A stretch of 20,834 bases of DNA, from positions 1 through 20,834 of the forward strand of contig JAFGGQ010000023.1 of assembly GCA_016930435.1 (NCBI GenBank), in the 5' to 3' direction. The first letter of the stretch is position 1, and each line of letters opens with the position of its first letter. A program made the position numbers and the translations under genes. Below the pieces are notes generated by a model. It saw only the letters and a program-made list of their open reading frames with translations, was not told the origin of the DNA and searched no databases. This DNA is from a bacterium (lineage in GTDB: Bacteria; UBP14; UBA6098; JAFGQG01). Below, piece after piece: positions 8,408 to 16,229 of the stretch.

Positions 8408-10790
8408 ATATTCAGGATCAAAAATCTTTTTGCTATACCAGAATACCGGTAAAATCCTGCTGTTATTGATTTCTCTGGTTTTTGTATTATCAGTTCCGCT
8501 TAGGGCTGAGAACAATACTATTCTGTCTATTGATGTTCAAGGCAATAACGAGACCAGTATTAACCTTATTAAAGCAGCTTCTACCCTTAGCAGCGGTGAA
8601 AATTTTACCCTGGGTAATATTGAGCAGGCCGTTAAGAACATCTATCGAATGGGGATGTTCGAAGATGTTAAAATAGTAGGAGAACGTAGTCCGCAGGGCC
8701 TTAATGTAATCATCACCGTCAAGGAATACCCTCGCCTACAAAAAGTGGAATTTTCGGGGAATAAGGTGATCAAAGAGAAGAAGCTTTCAGAATCAGTATC
8801 CATCGATTCAATGGAATTTGTTTCTCCACAAAAAGTAAAGGAAGCCATTGTAACCCTTAGAAAGCTTTATCAGGAAAAGGGATATGTAAATTCGACTATC
8901 AAAACAGAGCCTTTTGAATCGAGTGGCAATCGTTTGATTCTCCGTTTTATTATTGATGAAGGGGAGCGGATAAGGGTGAAATCAATTGATTTTGAGGGGA
9001 ATAATTCCATATCCGGTAAAAAACTCCGGAAAAAGATGGAAACTCATCAAAAGGGTTTATTCAGGTCGGGTGAATATAACGAGGAAACGTTCCGGGAAGA
9101 CAAGAATACGCTGATCGACTTTTATCATAAAAATGGTTATATCAACGCCGAGATAATAACCGATACCAGTTGGGTAGCACCTAATGGTGAGGACCTGTTC
9201 CTTAAAATAATTTTTGACGAGGGCGACCAATATTATTTTGGCGAGGTTGATATATTAGGGAATTCGGTATTTCCAGTTGATAAGATAAAGGGTTCTCTGA
9301 CCTTTGAGAAAGGGGAAATATTCAGCAGTGAAAAATTAGAGGAAAGCCTTGCCAACATCTACTTTCTTTATCAGGAGGATGGCTATATCTTTACTCAAAT
9401 TAATGACCAGAAGGAGTTGGTTGACAGTAGTGCCAATCTGATTTTGAATATCTTTGAGGGCCAGCAAGCCAGGGTCAACCGCATTGATATCACTGGGAAT
9501 ACCCGTACTTACGAAAAGGTTATTCGGCGCGAATTTGCCATTCTGCCCGGTGAGGTTTTTAAGCGCAGCAAGCTGATCCGCACCCAGCGTAATGTTTATT
9601 ATCTGAACTATTTTGAAGATGTCCGTCCCGATTTTGAAGTTTTGGACAATGGGGATGTCAATCTGGAGATTCAGGTAGTGGAAAAGCCTATAGGCCGTTT
9701 TCAGGTTGGAGCAGGATACAATAGCCGGGACAATTTGGTGGGAACCATAAGTGTTGGCTGGCCCAATGTACTTGGCAGGGGCTGGGAAACCGAATTCAGC
9801 TGGGAATTCGGCAAGCAAAAGCAAAATTTGAGTTTCAGCTTTACCGAACCTTGGTTCCTGGACACGCCTACAACGGTTGGTCTGGATTTATATAATTCAC
9901 TTTGGAAATGGAGTAATTACTATACAGAGCAGAGAAGGGGAGGAGCCCTCAGGCTGGGTAGAAGATTGCGCTGGCCGGATGACTATTTCACCGTTTACTT
10001 ACGATACCGACTGGAACAGGTTAGTTACTTCGATTTTGACGATTCCTATACCCCCAGCTATGCCTACGATCTCCGTTCAATTGACTGGCCAAAGCTTCGG
10101 TCCGCAACCCGTTTTACTATTAAAAGGGACAGCCGGGATTCACAGTTGTTCGCTAATGAGGGAAATATGAATTCATATAGCATTGAATTCGCAGGGAATC
10201 TCCTCGGCGGGGATGAAGATTTTGAAATGCAGAGCATTCAATCCAATTGGTATTTTAAGATCTGGGAATACCTGATCTTCGTAACCAAAGTACGGTTCGG
10301 ATTCCTTACTAACTGGATGGGAAACCCTGATGATGTGCCCTTCGGGGAAAGGTTCTTTCCGGGTGGAGTAAGCTATGACGGACAATTGCGGGGCTATGAC
10401 GACCGTAAAATCAGTCCCATTGACTATACCGATGAAGAATTCGATTCTACGGTTACTCCGGATGCTTCCGGTGAATACCCGATGGATACACCAAGTTATC
10501 CCTTCCGCATAGGAGGAAGGGCAATGATGATCCTCTCCACGGAATTAAGGGTTCCTATTGCCAAAGACCAGCTTTATTTCTCAGTATTTTCGGACATGGG
10601 TAATTCCTGGCTGAGACCCAGCTACATGAGATCCAATGATCTCTATAAATCGGTGGGGGTTGGTGCCCGGCTGGTAGCCCCTCTGATAGGGGTTATCGGA
10701 TTCGATGCAGCATACGGACTGGATGATCTTAATGGTGATGGCGACCCGGAGGGTTGGAATTTTCACTTTCAGATCGGCCCAGAGTATTAA
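8394..10790 (+). CDS. bamA: Outer membrane protein assembly factor BamA
   Basis: The product has a signal peptide (basic start, hydrophobic core KILLLLISLVFVLSV, likely cleavage after A38 in LRA-EN). Five POTRA domains follow (about 41-113, 114-191, 192-278, 279-357, 358-431), each with a V..I...GN strand-turn and a GY/GMF helix end. A 16-strand barrel from about 435 carries the loop motif QLRGYDD (the VRGF/RGY region of Omp85 proteins) and ends in a C-terminal tyrosine. BamA folds and inserts beta-barrel proteins into the outer membrane. An in-frame ATG at 8331 would extend it by 21 residues without signal character and overlap rplU by 77 bases. I prefer ATG 8394 (or 8397), which puts the hydrophobic core near the start. 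No Shine-Dalgarno is clear there, so translation may depend on rplU. Confidence 0.95.
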   Translation: MMNLRYSGSKIFLLYQNTGKILLLLISLVFVLSVPLRAENNTILSIDVQGNNETSINLIKAASTLSSGENFTLGNIEQAVKNIYRMGMFEDVKIVGERSPQGLNVIITVKEYPRLQKVEFSGNKVIKEKKLSESVSIDSMEFVSPQKVKEAIVTLRKLYQEKGYVNSTIKTEPFESSGNRLILRFIIDEGERIRVKSIDFEGNNSISGKKLRKKMETHQKGLFRSGEYNEETFREDKNTLIDFYHKNGYINAEIITDTSWVAPNGEDLFLKIIFDEGDQYYFGEVDILGNSVFPVDKIKGSLTFEKGEIFSSEKLEESLANIYFLYQEDGYIFTQINDQKELVDSSANLILNIFEGQQARVNRIDITGNTRTYEKVIRREFAILPGEVFKRSKLIRTQRNVYYLNYFEDVRPDFEVLDNGDVNLEIQVVEKPIGRFQVGAGYNSRDNLVGTISVGWPNVLGRGWETEFSWEFGKQKQNLSFSFTEPWFLDTPTTVGLDLYNSLWKWSNYYTEQRRGGALRLGRRLRWPDDYFTVYLRYRLEQVSYFDFDDSYTPSYAYDLRSIDWPKLRSATRFTIKRDSRDSQLFANEGNMNSYSIEFAGNLLGGDEDFEMQSIQSNWYFKIWEYLIFVTKVRFGFLTNWMGNPDDVPFGERFFPGGVSYDGQLRGYDDRKISPIDYTDEEFDSTVTPDASGEYPMDTPSYPFRIGGRAMMILSTELRVPIAKDQLYFSVFSDMGNSWLRPSYMRSNDLYKSVGVGARLVAPLIGVIGFDAAYGLDDLNGDGDPEGWNFHFQIGPEY

Positions 10791-10821
10791 ACGCTTTTTT
10801 AGATGAACTTAATAGCATTGA

Positions 10822-10827
10822 AGGAGG
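10822..10827 (+). promoter_or_regulatory. Ribosome binding site that fixes the ompH start
   Basis: AGGAGG lies five bases before the ATG at 10833. An in-frame ATG at 10803 would add ten residues, place this site inside the gene and push the signal peptide away from the N terminus. The site therefore argues for 10833. Confidence 0.75.
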
Positions 10828-10832
10828 TTATA

Positions 10833-11363
10833 ATGTCAAAGTATTACCTAACTGTTATTACCATCGCCCTTGTCCTGGCTGCGAGCCTCGCTTTATCCCT
10901 GGCCCAGGATATGTCCATCGTTTATATTAACTCTGAACGTCTGCGAACAGAGTATTCTGCCTTTATCGACGCGCAGAATAAATTCGATTCAGAAGTCGCA
11001 GTTTGGGAAGAAGAAGCCACCGCCCTCGAAGGAGAATTAATCGATCTCCAGAAGGAATATGAACAGCAGGCTTTATTACTCAGCGAAGATAAGAAAAAGG
11101 AAAAACAGAGGCTTATCGAACAAAAACAGGAAGAATATCAAAATTATCTGTCTAACGTATTTGGCAGAGGTGGCCAGGCCGAAAAACGTAATACCGAACT
11201 AACCTCACCATTATTGGACAAGATTAATACCGTATTAGAAGAAATTTCTTTAAAAAACGGATATAGCGTTGTTCTTGATGCCGGCAGTGGCGCTATTGCT
11301 TATGCTGATGAAAACCTGGATATAACGGACCTCATACTGGAGAAACTAAATACCGGAGAGTGA
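10833..11363 (+). CDS. OmpH/Skp-family periplasmic chaperone
   Basis: The 176-residue product begins with a clear signal peptide (MSKYYLTVITIALVLAA, likely cleavage near SLA-QD at 24-25). A short beta strand (MSIVYINSERL) follows, then a long charged helical region (about 45-110, rich in Glu, Lys and Gln) and a C-terminal strand region with YSVVLDAGSGAIAYADE. This is the layout of Skp/OmpH, a trimeric jellyfish-like chaperone that holds unfolded outer membrane proteins in the periplasm and delivers them to BamA. Its position directly after bamA and before lpxD is the classic bamA-skp-lpxD order. The stop codon is three bases before the lpxD start, so the two are probably co-translated. Confidence 0.9.
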   Translation: MSKYYLTVITIALVLAASLALSLAQDMSIVYINSERLRTEYSAFIDAQNKFDSEVAVWEEEATALEGELIDLQKEYEQQALLLSEDKKKEKQRLIEQKQEEYQNYLSNVFGRGGQAEKRNTELTSPLLDKINTVLEEISLKNGYSVVLDAGSGAIAYADENLDITDLILEKLNTGE

Positions 11364-11366
11364 GCA

Positions 11367-12380
11367 TTGAAGCTCATTGAATTAGCTCAAGCTATCGGAG
11401 GGGAACTACGGGGCAACCCGGATCTGGAGATATTGCGGTTGGCTCCATTAGAAGAAGCTCAACCCGGAGACCTTTGTTTCCTGGGCAGTGGCAAGTACAA
11501 GGAATTTCTGAAGGATTGCCACGCTGCTGCTGTAATTATCAAACCGGAATTATTACCCGAAAAACACATTTTCAGCGCTATTTTACATCCCGATCCATCC
11601 GGGTGCTTGCGGACAATTCTGGAAATGCTGTATCCGGAGCAACCATTTGAGGCTTACCGTGACCCCACTGCGGTCATCTCTGCACAGGCAACTTTAGGAA
11701 AAGGGGTATTCATTGGGCCCTATTCAGTTATTGAAGATAATGTTAACATCGGTGATAATACCTTTATTGCGCCGCATTGTTACCTGGGTAATAATACCAT
11801 AATAGGGAAAAATTGCCGCTTATTCCCCGGAGTCAAGATATACAAAAACACCCGTATAGGCCACTCGGTAATAATTCATAGCGGTGTGGTTATTGCAGGT
11901 GACGGATTTGGATACACCCATCCGGATGAGGATGGTAAATGCCTGAAGATCCCTCAGGTTGGGGGAGTCCGAATCGAGGATAATGTTGAAATAGGTGCCA
12001 ATACAACCATTGATAGGGCAACACTGGGGGATACCGTGATCGGTAAGGGTACCAAAATTGATAATCTGGTTCAGATCGCCCATAACGTGAAAATCGGTCA
12101 AAACTGCTTGATCACATCCCAGGTTGGGGTAGCTGGAAGCACGGTGATCAAGGATCGGGTTATTATCGGAGGTCAGGCGGGATTTGTGGATCATATAGTA
12201 ATCGGACCCAATACCTTTGTGGGGGCTCAATCCGGAGTTAGCAAATCCTTTCCTGGAAACGGCTTTATATCCGGTTCCCCTGCAAAAGACCATCGCAAGT
12301 GGCTGAAGGAATGCGTTCTTATCTCCAAACTTGAAAAACTGTATGAAGAGCTTAAAGAGATTAAATCCAAATTAGAATAG
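11367..12380 (+). CDS. lpxD: UDP-3-O-acylglucosamine N-acyltransferase LpxD
   Basis: The 337-residue product is close to the usual LpxD length. Residues 1-100 form the uridine-binding domain (LAQAIGGELRGNPDLEI, PLEEAQPGDLCFL). Residues 101-290 are left-handed beta-helix hexapeptide repeats ([LIV]-G-x-x-x-x steps such as IGDNTFIAPH and IGANTTIDRAT). H239 in VQIAHNVKIG has the same number as the catalytic H239 of E. coli LpxD. A C-terminal helix pair follows. The enzyme adds a hydroxyacyl chain from acyl-ACP to UDP-3-O-acyl-glucosamine, the third step of lipid A synthesis, in the cytoplasm. The start is a TTG, which gives MKLIELAQ; GGAG at 11355-11358 is the likely ribosome site. Confidence 0.95.
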   Translation: MKLIELAQAIGGELRGNPDLEILRLAPLEEAQPGDLCFLGSGKYKEFLKDCHAAAVIIKPELLPEKHIFSAILHPDPSGCLRTILEMLYPEQPFEAYRDPTAVISAQATLGKGVFIGPYSVIEDNVNIGDNTFIAPHCYLGNNTIIGKNCRLFPGVKIYKNTRIGHSVIIHSGVVIAGDGFGYTHPDEDGKCLKIPQVGGVRIEDNVEIGANTTIDRATLGDTVIGKGTKIDNLVQIAHNVKIGQNCLITSQVGVAGSTVIKDRVIIGGQAGFVDHIVIGPNTFVGAQSGVSKSFPGNGFISGSPAKDHRKWLKECVLISKLEKLYEELKEIKSKLE

Positions 12381-12385
12381 AAATT

Positions 12386-13798
12386 ATGGACAAGATGCAG
12401 CGTACTATAAAAAAAGCGGTTTCTATTTCGGGGATTAGCTTGCATACCGGTAAACCAGCCCGTATAACCTTCAATCCTGCCCCGGAGAATAGCTGGTTTA
12501 AATTTATCCGGGTGGACCTTCCCGGAAAACCGGAAGTTCGGGTACAAGTCTCTAATGTCACAAACGACCTTTACCGAGGTACCAATCTGGAGGAAAATGG
12601 CGTCCGGATTAAGGTAACCGAGCACGTTTTAGCTGCCCTGTATGGATTGGAAATCGATAATGCAATCATTGAACTTGATGGTGAAGAGCCACCAGTGCTT
12701 GATGGCAGTTCCAAACCTTATGTTGACCTGCTACTTAAATCGGGTTTCCGGGAACAGCAGAAACCCAAGAATACATTTGATGTGGAAGATGTAATCCAAT
12801 ATTCACAATCAGAGCGAGGTACAGATATACATCTCATACCATACCGAGATTTTCGGATTACTTTCATGATAGATTTCCCCCATCGGGTTGTAGGTACGCA
12901 ATATACTACTATGGAATCCCTGGAAAGGGAATTCATAAAGGAATTCGCCCCTGCCCGTACTTTCGGTTTTCTCAGTGAAATGGAGCCATTACTGAAAAAG
13001 GGTTTGATAAAGGGTGCCAACCTGGATAATGCCATTCTCTTTGTGGATAATGAAGTAAGCAAGGATGAATTAACAGCTTTAAAATGCCATTTTAAGTTTC
13101 AGGACGATCTTTTTGTTGGGGAGAATCAGATACTGAACAACACCCAGTTGCGGTTCTATAATGAGCCCTGCCGGCACAAGGTTCTGGACCTTCTGGGTGA
13201 CCTTGCGTTGCTGGGATTTAATATCAAAGGCCATATTATTGCAGCGAGATCGGGCCACAGCACCAATATAGAGCTGGTAAAATTGATCAGGAAGCAATAC
13301 GAAAAGCAGCAAATTTCCAGAAAATATGGTGTTGATGATAAAAAAGTACTCCTTGATAACAAAGCCATTGAGAAGATATTGCCACATCGCTATCCATTTC
13401 TGTTAGTAGATAAAATAACCGATATTGAACCCTTTAAAAAAGTTGTCGGTATTAAGAATGTAACCCGTAATGAACCCTTTTTTGAGGGGCATTTTCCTGG
13501 TCATCCGGTGATGCCCGGTGTTCTGGTAGTGGAAGCTTTAGCCCAGACCGGCGGATTCCTGCTGCTGCAGGAGATAGAGGAAGTGGAAAAAAAGGTGGTT
13601 TATTTTTTGGGTATCGACAATGTAAGGTTTCGGAAACCGGTTTATCCGGGTGACCAGTTGGTTCTGGTTATAGAGGTGGATCAGAGAAGGCCTAAGGTAG
13701 CTAAATTTACCGGTAAGGCTTATGTTGACGATGAGTTGGTCTGTCAGGCTACCATGTTAGCCTCGGTAGTAGATAAAAAAACGATCATTCCCGATTAA
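12386..13798 (+). CDS. lpxC/fabZ: Bifunctional LpxC deacetylase - FabZ dehydratase fusion
   Basis: The 470-residue product joins two enzymes. Residues 1-305 are LpxC, the zinc deacetylase that commits UDP-3-O-acyl-GlcNAc to lipid A. VTEHVLAAL holds E79 and H80, CRHKVLDLLGDL holds zinc ligands H264 and D268, and SGHSTN holds H291, matching E78, H79, H238, D242 and H265 of the E. coli enzyme by pattern. After a linker (306-325), residues 326-470 are FabZ, the (3R)-hydroxyacyl-ACP dehydratase. ILPHRYPFLLVDKI opens it, and GHFPGHPVMPGVLVVEALAQ contains the catalytic pair H369 and E383, 14 residues apart as in the stand-alone enzyme. Such fusions are typical of Bacteroidetes and relatives. The fusion couples lipid A and phospholipid synthesis, since both draw on hydroxyacyl-ACP. 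It ends the + strand run. Confidence 0.96.
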   Translation: MDKMQRTIKKAVSISGISLHTGKPARITFNPAPENSWFKFIRVDLPGKPEVRVQVSNVTNDLYRGTNLEENGVRIKVTEHVLAALYGLEIDNAIIELDGEEPPVLDGSSKPYVDLLLKSGFREQQKPKNTFDVEDVIQYSQSERGTDIHLIPYRDFRITFMIDFPHRVVGTQYTTMESLEREFIKEFAPARTFGFLSEMEPLLKKGLIKGANLDNAILFVDNEVSKDELTALKCHFKFQDDLFVGENQILNNTQLRFYNEPCRHKVLDLLGDLALLGFNIKGHIIAARSGHSTNIELVKLIRKQYEKQQISRKYGVDDKKVLLDNKAIEKILPHRYPFLLVDKITDIEPFKKVVGIKNVTRNEPFFEGHFPGHPVMPGVLVVEALAQTGGFLLLQEIEEVEKKVVYFLGIDNVRFRKPVYPGDQLVLVIEVDQRRPKVAKFTGKAYVDDELVCQATMLASVVDKKTIIPD

Positions 13799-13810
13799 TC
13801 CGGCAAGGAT

Positions 13811-15961
13811 TTATTTCATTAAAACTATGCTCTGCATCGCGGAGTACTTCCCCAGCCTGAAAACAGCAAGGTAAACTCCCGCAGGTATCCTGCGGTTCAT
13901 TTTGTCCAAGCCATTCCAGAACAGTTCATATTTTCCGGGACCCTTAATAAAAGCATCTTTCAAGGATAATGAAGTTATCTTATGACCGGTGATCGCATAG
14001 ATTTGTACTTCATTATTAAGGTTTGGCACTATTCCGGGAAGATCTAAGACAAGTCGGGTTTCAGCATTGAATGGATTGGGATAAGCAGAAAGCTTATAGT
14101 AGGAAGAAGGTAGGAATTCGGGTTCTTCAGGAATACTGGCAAGAGAATTGTTAAAGACCAGAAAACCATATTCGTTTGCCAGGTAAACGGTGTTGGAAAA
14201 AACCGTAACCCCATTGGACTTGCCAGGAATTGAATAAAAACCATAGGATACCGGCGATTCCAGATCATCTGCATAATAAACCGCCTCAAGCCCCTCATCA
14301 TTCTCTGCAATATATAACCAGCCATCATCGACAGCAATACCATTGGCCTTATCTTCGGTCTCATATATGGTGATCAGGTCAGGGTCAGCGGGGTTGGATA
14401 CGTCAAATATATACACTCCATTATTTTCAGCGGCCACGAAGATAAGACCGCCTTCCTTGAGCATATCCACCGTTGACCAGCCGCTAAGCGGATAATGACC
14501 AACCAGCATCATGGTTACACGGTTGATAACGTACAAGCCTTCATCGTTATCAGAAAAGTAGAAATAATCTTCGGTTACTACCAACGCCCTGGCATGTGGG
14601 GAATTGTATTCGCCCATCGGTGTAGGCCGAGTAGGATTGGAGATATTTATCCTTTTAACCCCGATATTATCAACCGTTAAATAGGCAATATCGTCAACGA
14701 TGGCGATATCATAGCAAATACTGCCGGAAGAGTAGGAAGTGTCATAATCGGGATCGGTGATATCGGTTACATCTACGATTTGCATACCGTTATTGGAAGC
14801 CACATACATATAATCATCATAGATTGCAACATCCCGGAAAATAGCGGTCACGTTAAAATTGGAGATGGAGATGGGTTCTACTGGATTGCCGACGAATACG
14901 ATCTCGATCCCTCCGTTACGGCCTACCAAAAAAGCATATACATCGTGGACCAGGATCCGTCTCAGGTCATTGACCGGATAATCCCATCCATCGCGCCGTA
15001 TATCCGAGGGATCCGAAATATCCAGTGAGATCACGCCTTTTGTAACCGAAGCATAGAGATGGTCTTCGCTGACCAGCGCTAATTCCCGCACTCCAATACC
15101 CGAAATGCTGAACCAGTCTAACCGAGTTATGTCTGAAGGATGGGTAACATCGAAGACTTGCACTCCCTGATTATCGCAACCTGTAAAGACATAATTATCC
15201 TTGACTTCTACGGAGAAGACGGTAATGCTGGGGGATTCATAGCGATCTGTTTCGGTGGGATGAGCCCGATCGTGTACATCCAGAACAATAAGTCCGGATA
15301 CATCCGCAGCAAGGTATGCATAATCACCATTGACCGCAATCTGGTTTATTACGGTAAATGAAGAGTAAGTGCCAAGGTTGGAGGGATCTTCGGGGTCAGA
15401 GATATCCACGATCTGCATTCCGGAAAGGCCACGGGCAACGTAGAGATAATCTCCCTGGATGGTTAAATCCCAACCACCTCCGGCAAGATAATGGGAGGTC
15501 ACGGTCATAGGATGAGCCGGGTCGCTGATGTCTATTATATAAATTCCCAACAACTCGCCGGTTACTATGGCATAATGGTCTTTAATAACTACCCCGCTGA
15601 TTATATCAGAGGATTCCCAGACTGATACTACTTCCGGGAAAATCGGCCTGGAAACGTCCACGATAGCCAGACCTCCCCAACCCGCCGCAAGGTAAGCATG
15701 ATTCCCCGATACTGCCACTCGGCGGCCCTCCCCTTCTGCATAGGCAAGGCCTAAAAGAACCGGTTCACCCGGAATACTCACATCATAAATGCCTAAACCC
15801 AAAGTAAAAGCACAGTATAAACGAGAACCCGAACAAACGATCCCCTCAATATCAGACCATACAGAGCTGCCTAAAAGCTCTAATGGACAATCCTGAGAAA
15901 AACTTAAACCCAGGCTGCTTAGAATAACCAAGATTAGAAATAAGATTACATTTCGTTTCAT
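13811..15961 (-). CDS. Secreted LVIVD-repeat beta-propeller protein with C-terminal sorting domain
   Basis: The product is about 716 residues. A signal peptide (MKRNVILFLILVILSSLGLS, likely cleaved before QDCP) is followed by 13 full and two half repeats of about 42 residues (about 30-605) on the pattern G-x-x-IVDVS-P-x-x-P ... V.V.G.YAYLA. These are LVIVD repeats, each a propeller blade. The last domain (622-716) starts with AYPNPFNAETRLVLDLP and ends IPAGVYLAVFR...IVLMK, a FlgD-like or Por-type C-terminal domain that directs cargo to type IX secretion or cell-surface attachment in FCB bacteria. It therefore probably acts at the surface; its ligand is unknown. AAGGAG lies 10 bases before the ATG, and a GTG one codon upstream (15964) is an equally good start. 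Its stop is 12 bases from the lpxC-fabZ stop. Confidence 0.88.
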   Translation of the reverse strand: MKRNVILFLILVILSSLGLSFSQDCPLELLGSSVWSDIEGIVCSGSRLYCAFTLGLGIYDVSIPGEPVLLGLAYAEGEGRRVAVSGNHAYLAAGWGGLAIVDVSRPIFPEVVSVWESSDIISGVVIKDHYAIVTGELLGIYIIDISDPAHPMTVTSHYLAGGGWDLTIQGDYLYVARGLSGMQIVDISDPEDPSNLGTYSSFTVINQIAVNGDYAYLAADVSGLIVLDVHDRAHPTETDRYESPSITVFSVEVKDNYVFTGCDNQGVQVFDVTHPSDITRLDWFSISGIGVRELALVSEDHLYASVTKGVISLDISDPSDIRRDGWDYPVNDLRRILVHDVYAFLVGRNGGIEIVFVGNPVEPISISNFNVTAIFRDVAIYDDYMYVASNNGMQIVDVTDITDPDYDTSYSSGSICYDIAIVDDIAYLTVDNIGVKRINISNPTRPTPMGEYNSPHARALVVTEDYFYFSDNDEGLYVINRVTMMLVGHYPLSGWSTVDMLKEGGLIFVAAENNGVYIFDVSNPADPDLITIYETEDKANGIAVDDGWLYIAENDEGLEAVYYADDLESPVSYGFYSIPGKSNGVTVFSNTVYLANEYGFLVFNNSLASIPEEPEFLPSSYYKLSAYPNPFNAETRLVLDLPGIVPNLNNEVQIYAITGHKITSLSLKDAFIKGPGKYELFWNGLDKMNRRIPAGVYLAVFRLGKYSAMQSIVLMK
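14147..15874 (-). repeat. LVIVD repeat array, about 14 propeller blades
   Basis: Inside the minus-strand gene, about 42-residue units recur with a strand ending in IVDVS, IIDIS, IVDIS, VLDVH, VFDVT, SLDIS, IVDVT, RINIS or IFDVS, then a second strand ending in YLYVA or YAYLA. The array opens with the second half of a blade and closes with the first half of one, so the ends can pair to close the ring. The total is close to 14 blades, which fits two seven-bladed propellers in tandem. The repeats are diverged in DNA and visible only in the protein. Confidence 0.75.
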
Positions 15962-16012
15962 CACCTTTGCACTCCTTCAATAATTTAAGCGCTTTTAAAA
16001 AATAACGTTTGT

Positions 16013-16042
16013 AATATAATACAGTAATCGGGTTTGTAACAA
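16013..16042 (-). promoter_or_regulatory. Candidate promoter for the LVIVD gene
   Basis: On the minus strand, TTGTTA (16042-16037) and TATATT (16018-16013) are separated by 18 bases, a fair match to a sigma-70-type -35/-10 pair. The -10 lies about 50 bases before the ATG at 15961. In such AT-rich DNA chance matches are common, and FCB bacteria may use a different consensus. Confidence 0.3.
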
Positions 16043-16155
16043 CTGAAAAATTTTGGTTTTATTAATTATTTTGATAATTTAATAAAAGAAAAAATAAAGA
16101 AATATTTAAATCAATATAATATTTCAAAAACAGGTTAAATAACGAAAATAAAATC

Positions 16156-16183
16156 TTGCCCAATCCAATATTTTTGTTATTCT
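16156..16183 (+). promoter_or_regulatory. Candidate promoter for the giant repeat gene
   Basis: TTGCCC (16156-16161) and TATTCT (16178-16183) are 16 bases apart on the plus strand, about 46 bases before the ATG at 16230. The match to a sigma-70 consensus is modest, and the AT-rich context makes it uncertain. Confidence 0.25.
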
Positions 16184-16229
16184 ATAAAGTTAGTTATTTT
16201 TATGAATACCTAAATGCAGGAGAGTATTA

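Larger units (their letters stand above)
15962..16229. promoter_or_regulatory. AT-rich divergent intergenic region
   Basis: This 268-base spacer separates the divergent LVIVD gene (minus) and the giant repeat gene (plus). It is strikingly AT-rich, above all 16040-16150 with long A and T tracts, so it is likely bent and easily melted. It must hold the promoters for both genes. It contains an 8-base palindrome, AAGCGCTT, at 15987-15994, and AACGTT at 16004-16009, both between the likely minus-strand promoter and the gene; either could be an operator, but nothing proves it. AGGAGAG at 16218-16224 is the ribosome site of the giant gene. No gene or RNA is visible. Confidence 0.55.

Noticed and set aside
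9336-9824. 162-codon minus-strand ORF inside bamA
   Set aside because: It lies opposite a well-conserved BamA region, lacks a ribosome site and has no recognisable family; it is a shadow.
10803-10832. Upstream ATG extension of the ompH/skp gene
   Set aside because: The AGGAGG at 10822-10827 and the signal peptide both point to the ATG at 10833.
11820-12293. 157-codon minus-strand ORF inside lpxD
   Set aside because: It is the antisense of the hexapeptide repeats, with no independent coding signs.
13797-13811. Short hairpin (AATCC / GGATT, five-base loop) between the convergent stops of lpxC-fabZ and the LVIVD gene, as a terminator
   Set aside because: The stem is only five base pairs and no clean U-run follows on either strand. 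It could end transcription weakly, but I cannot support it as a terminator.
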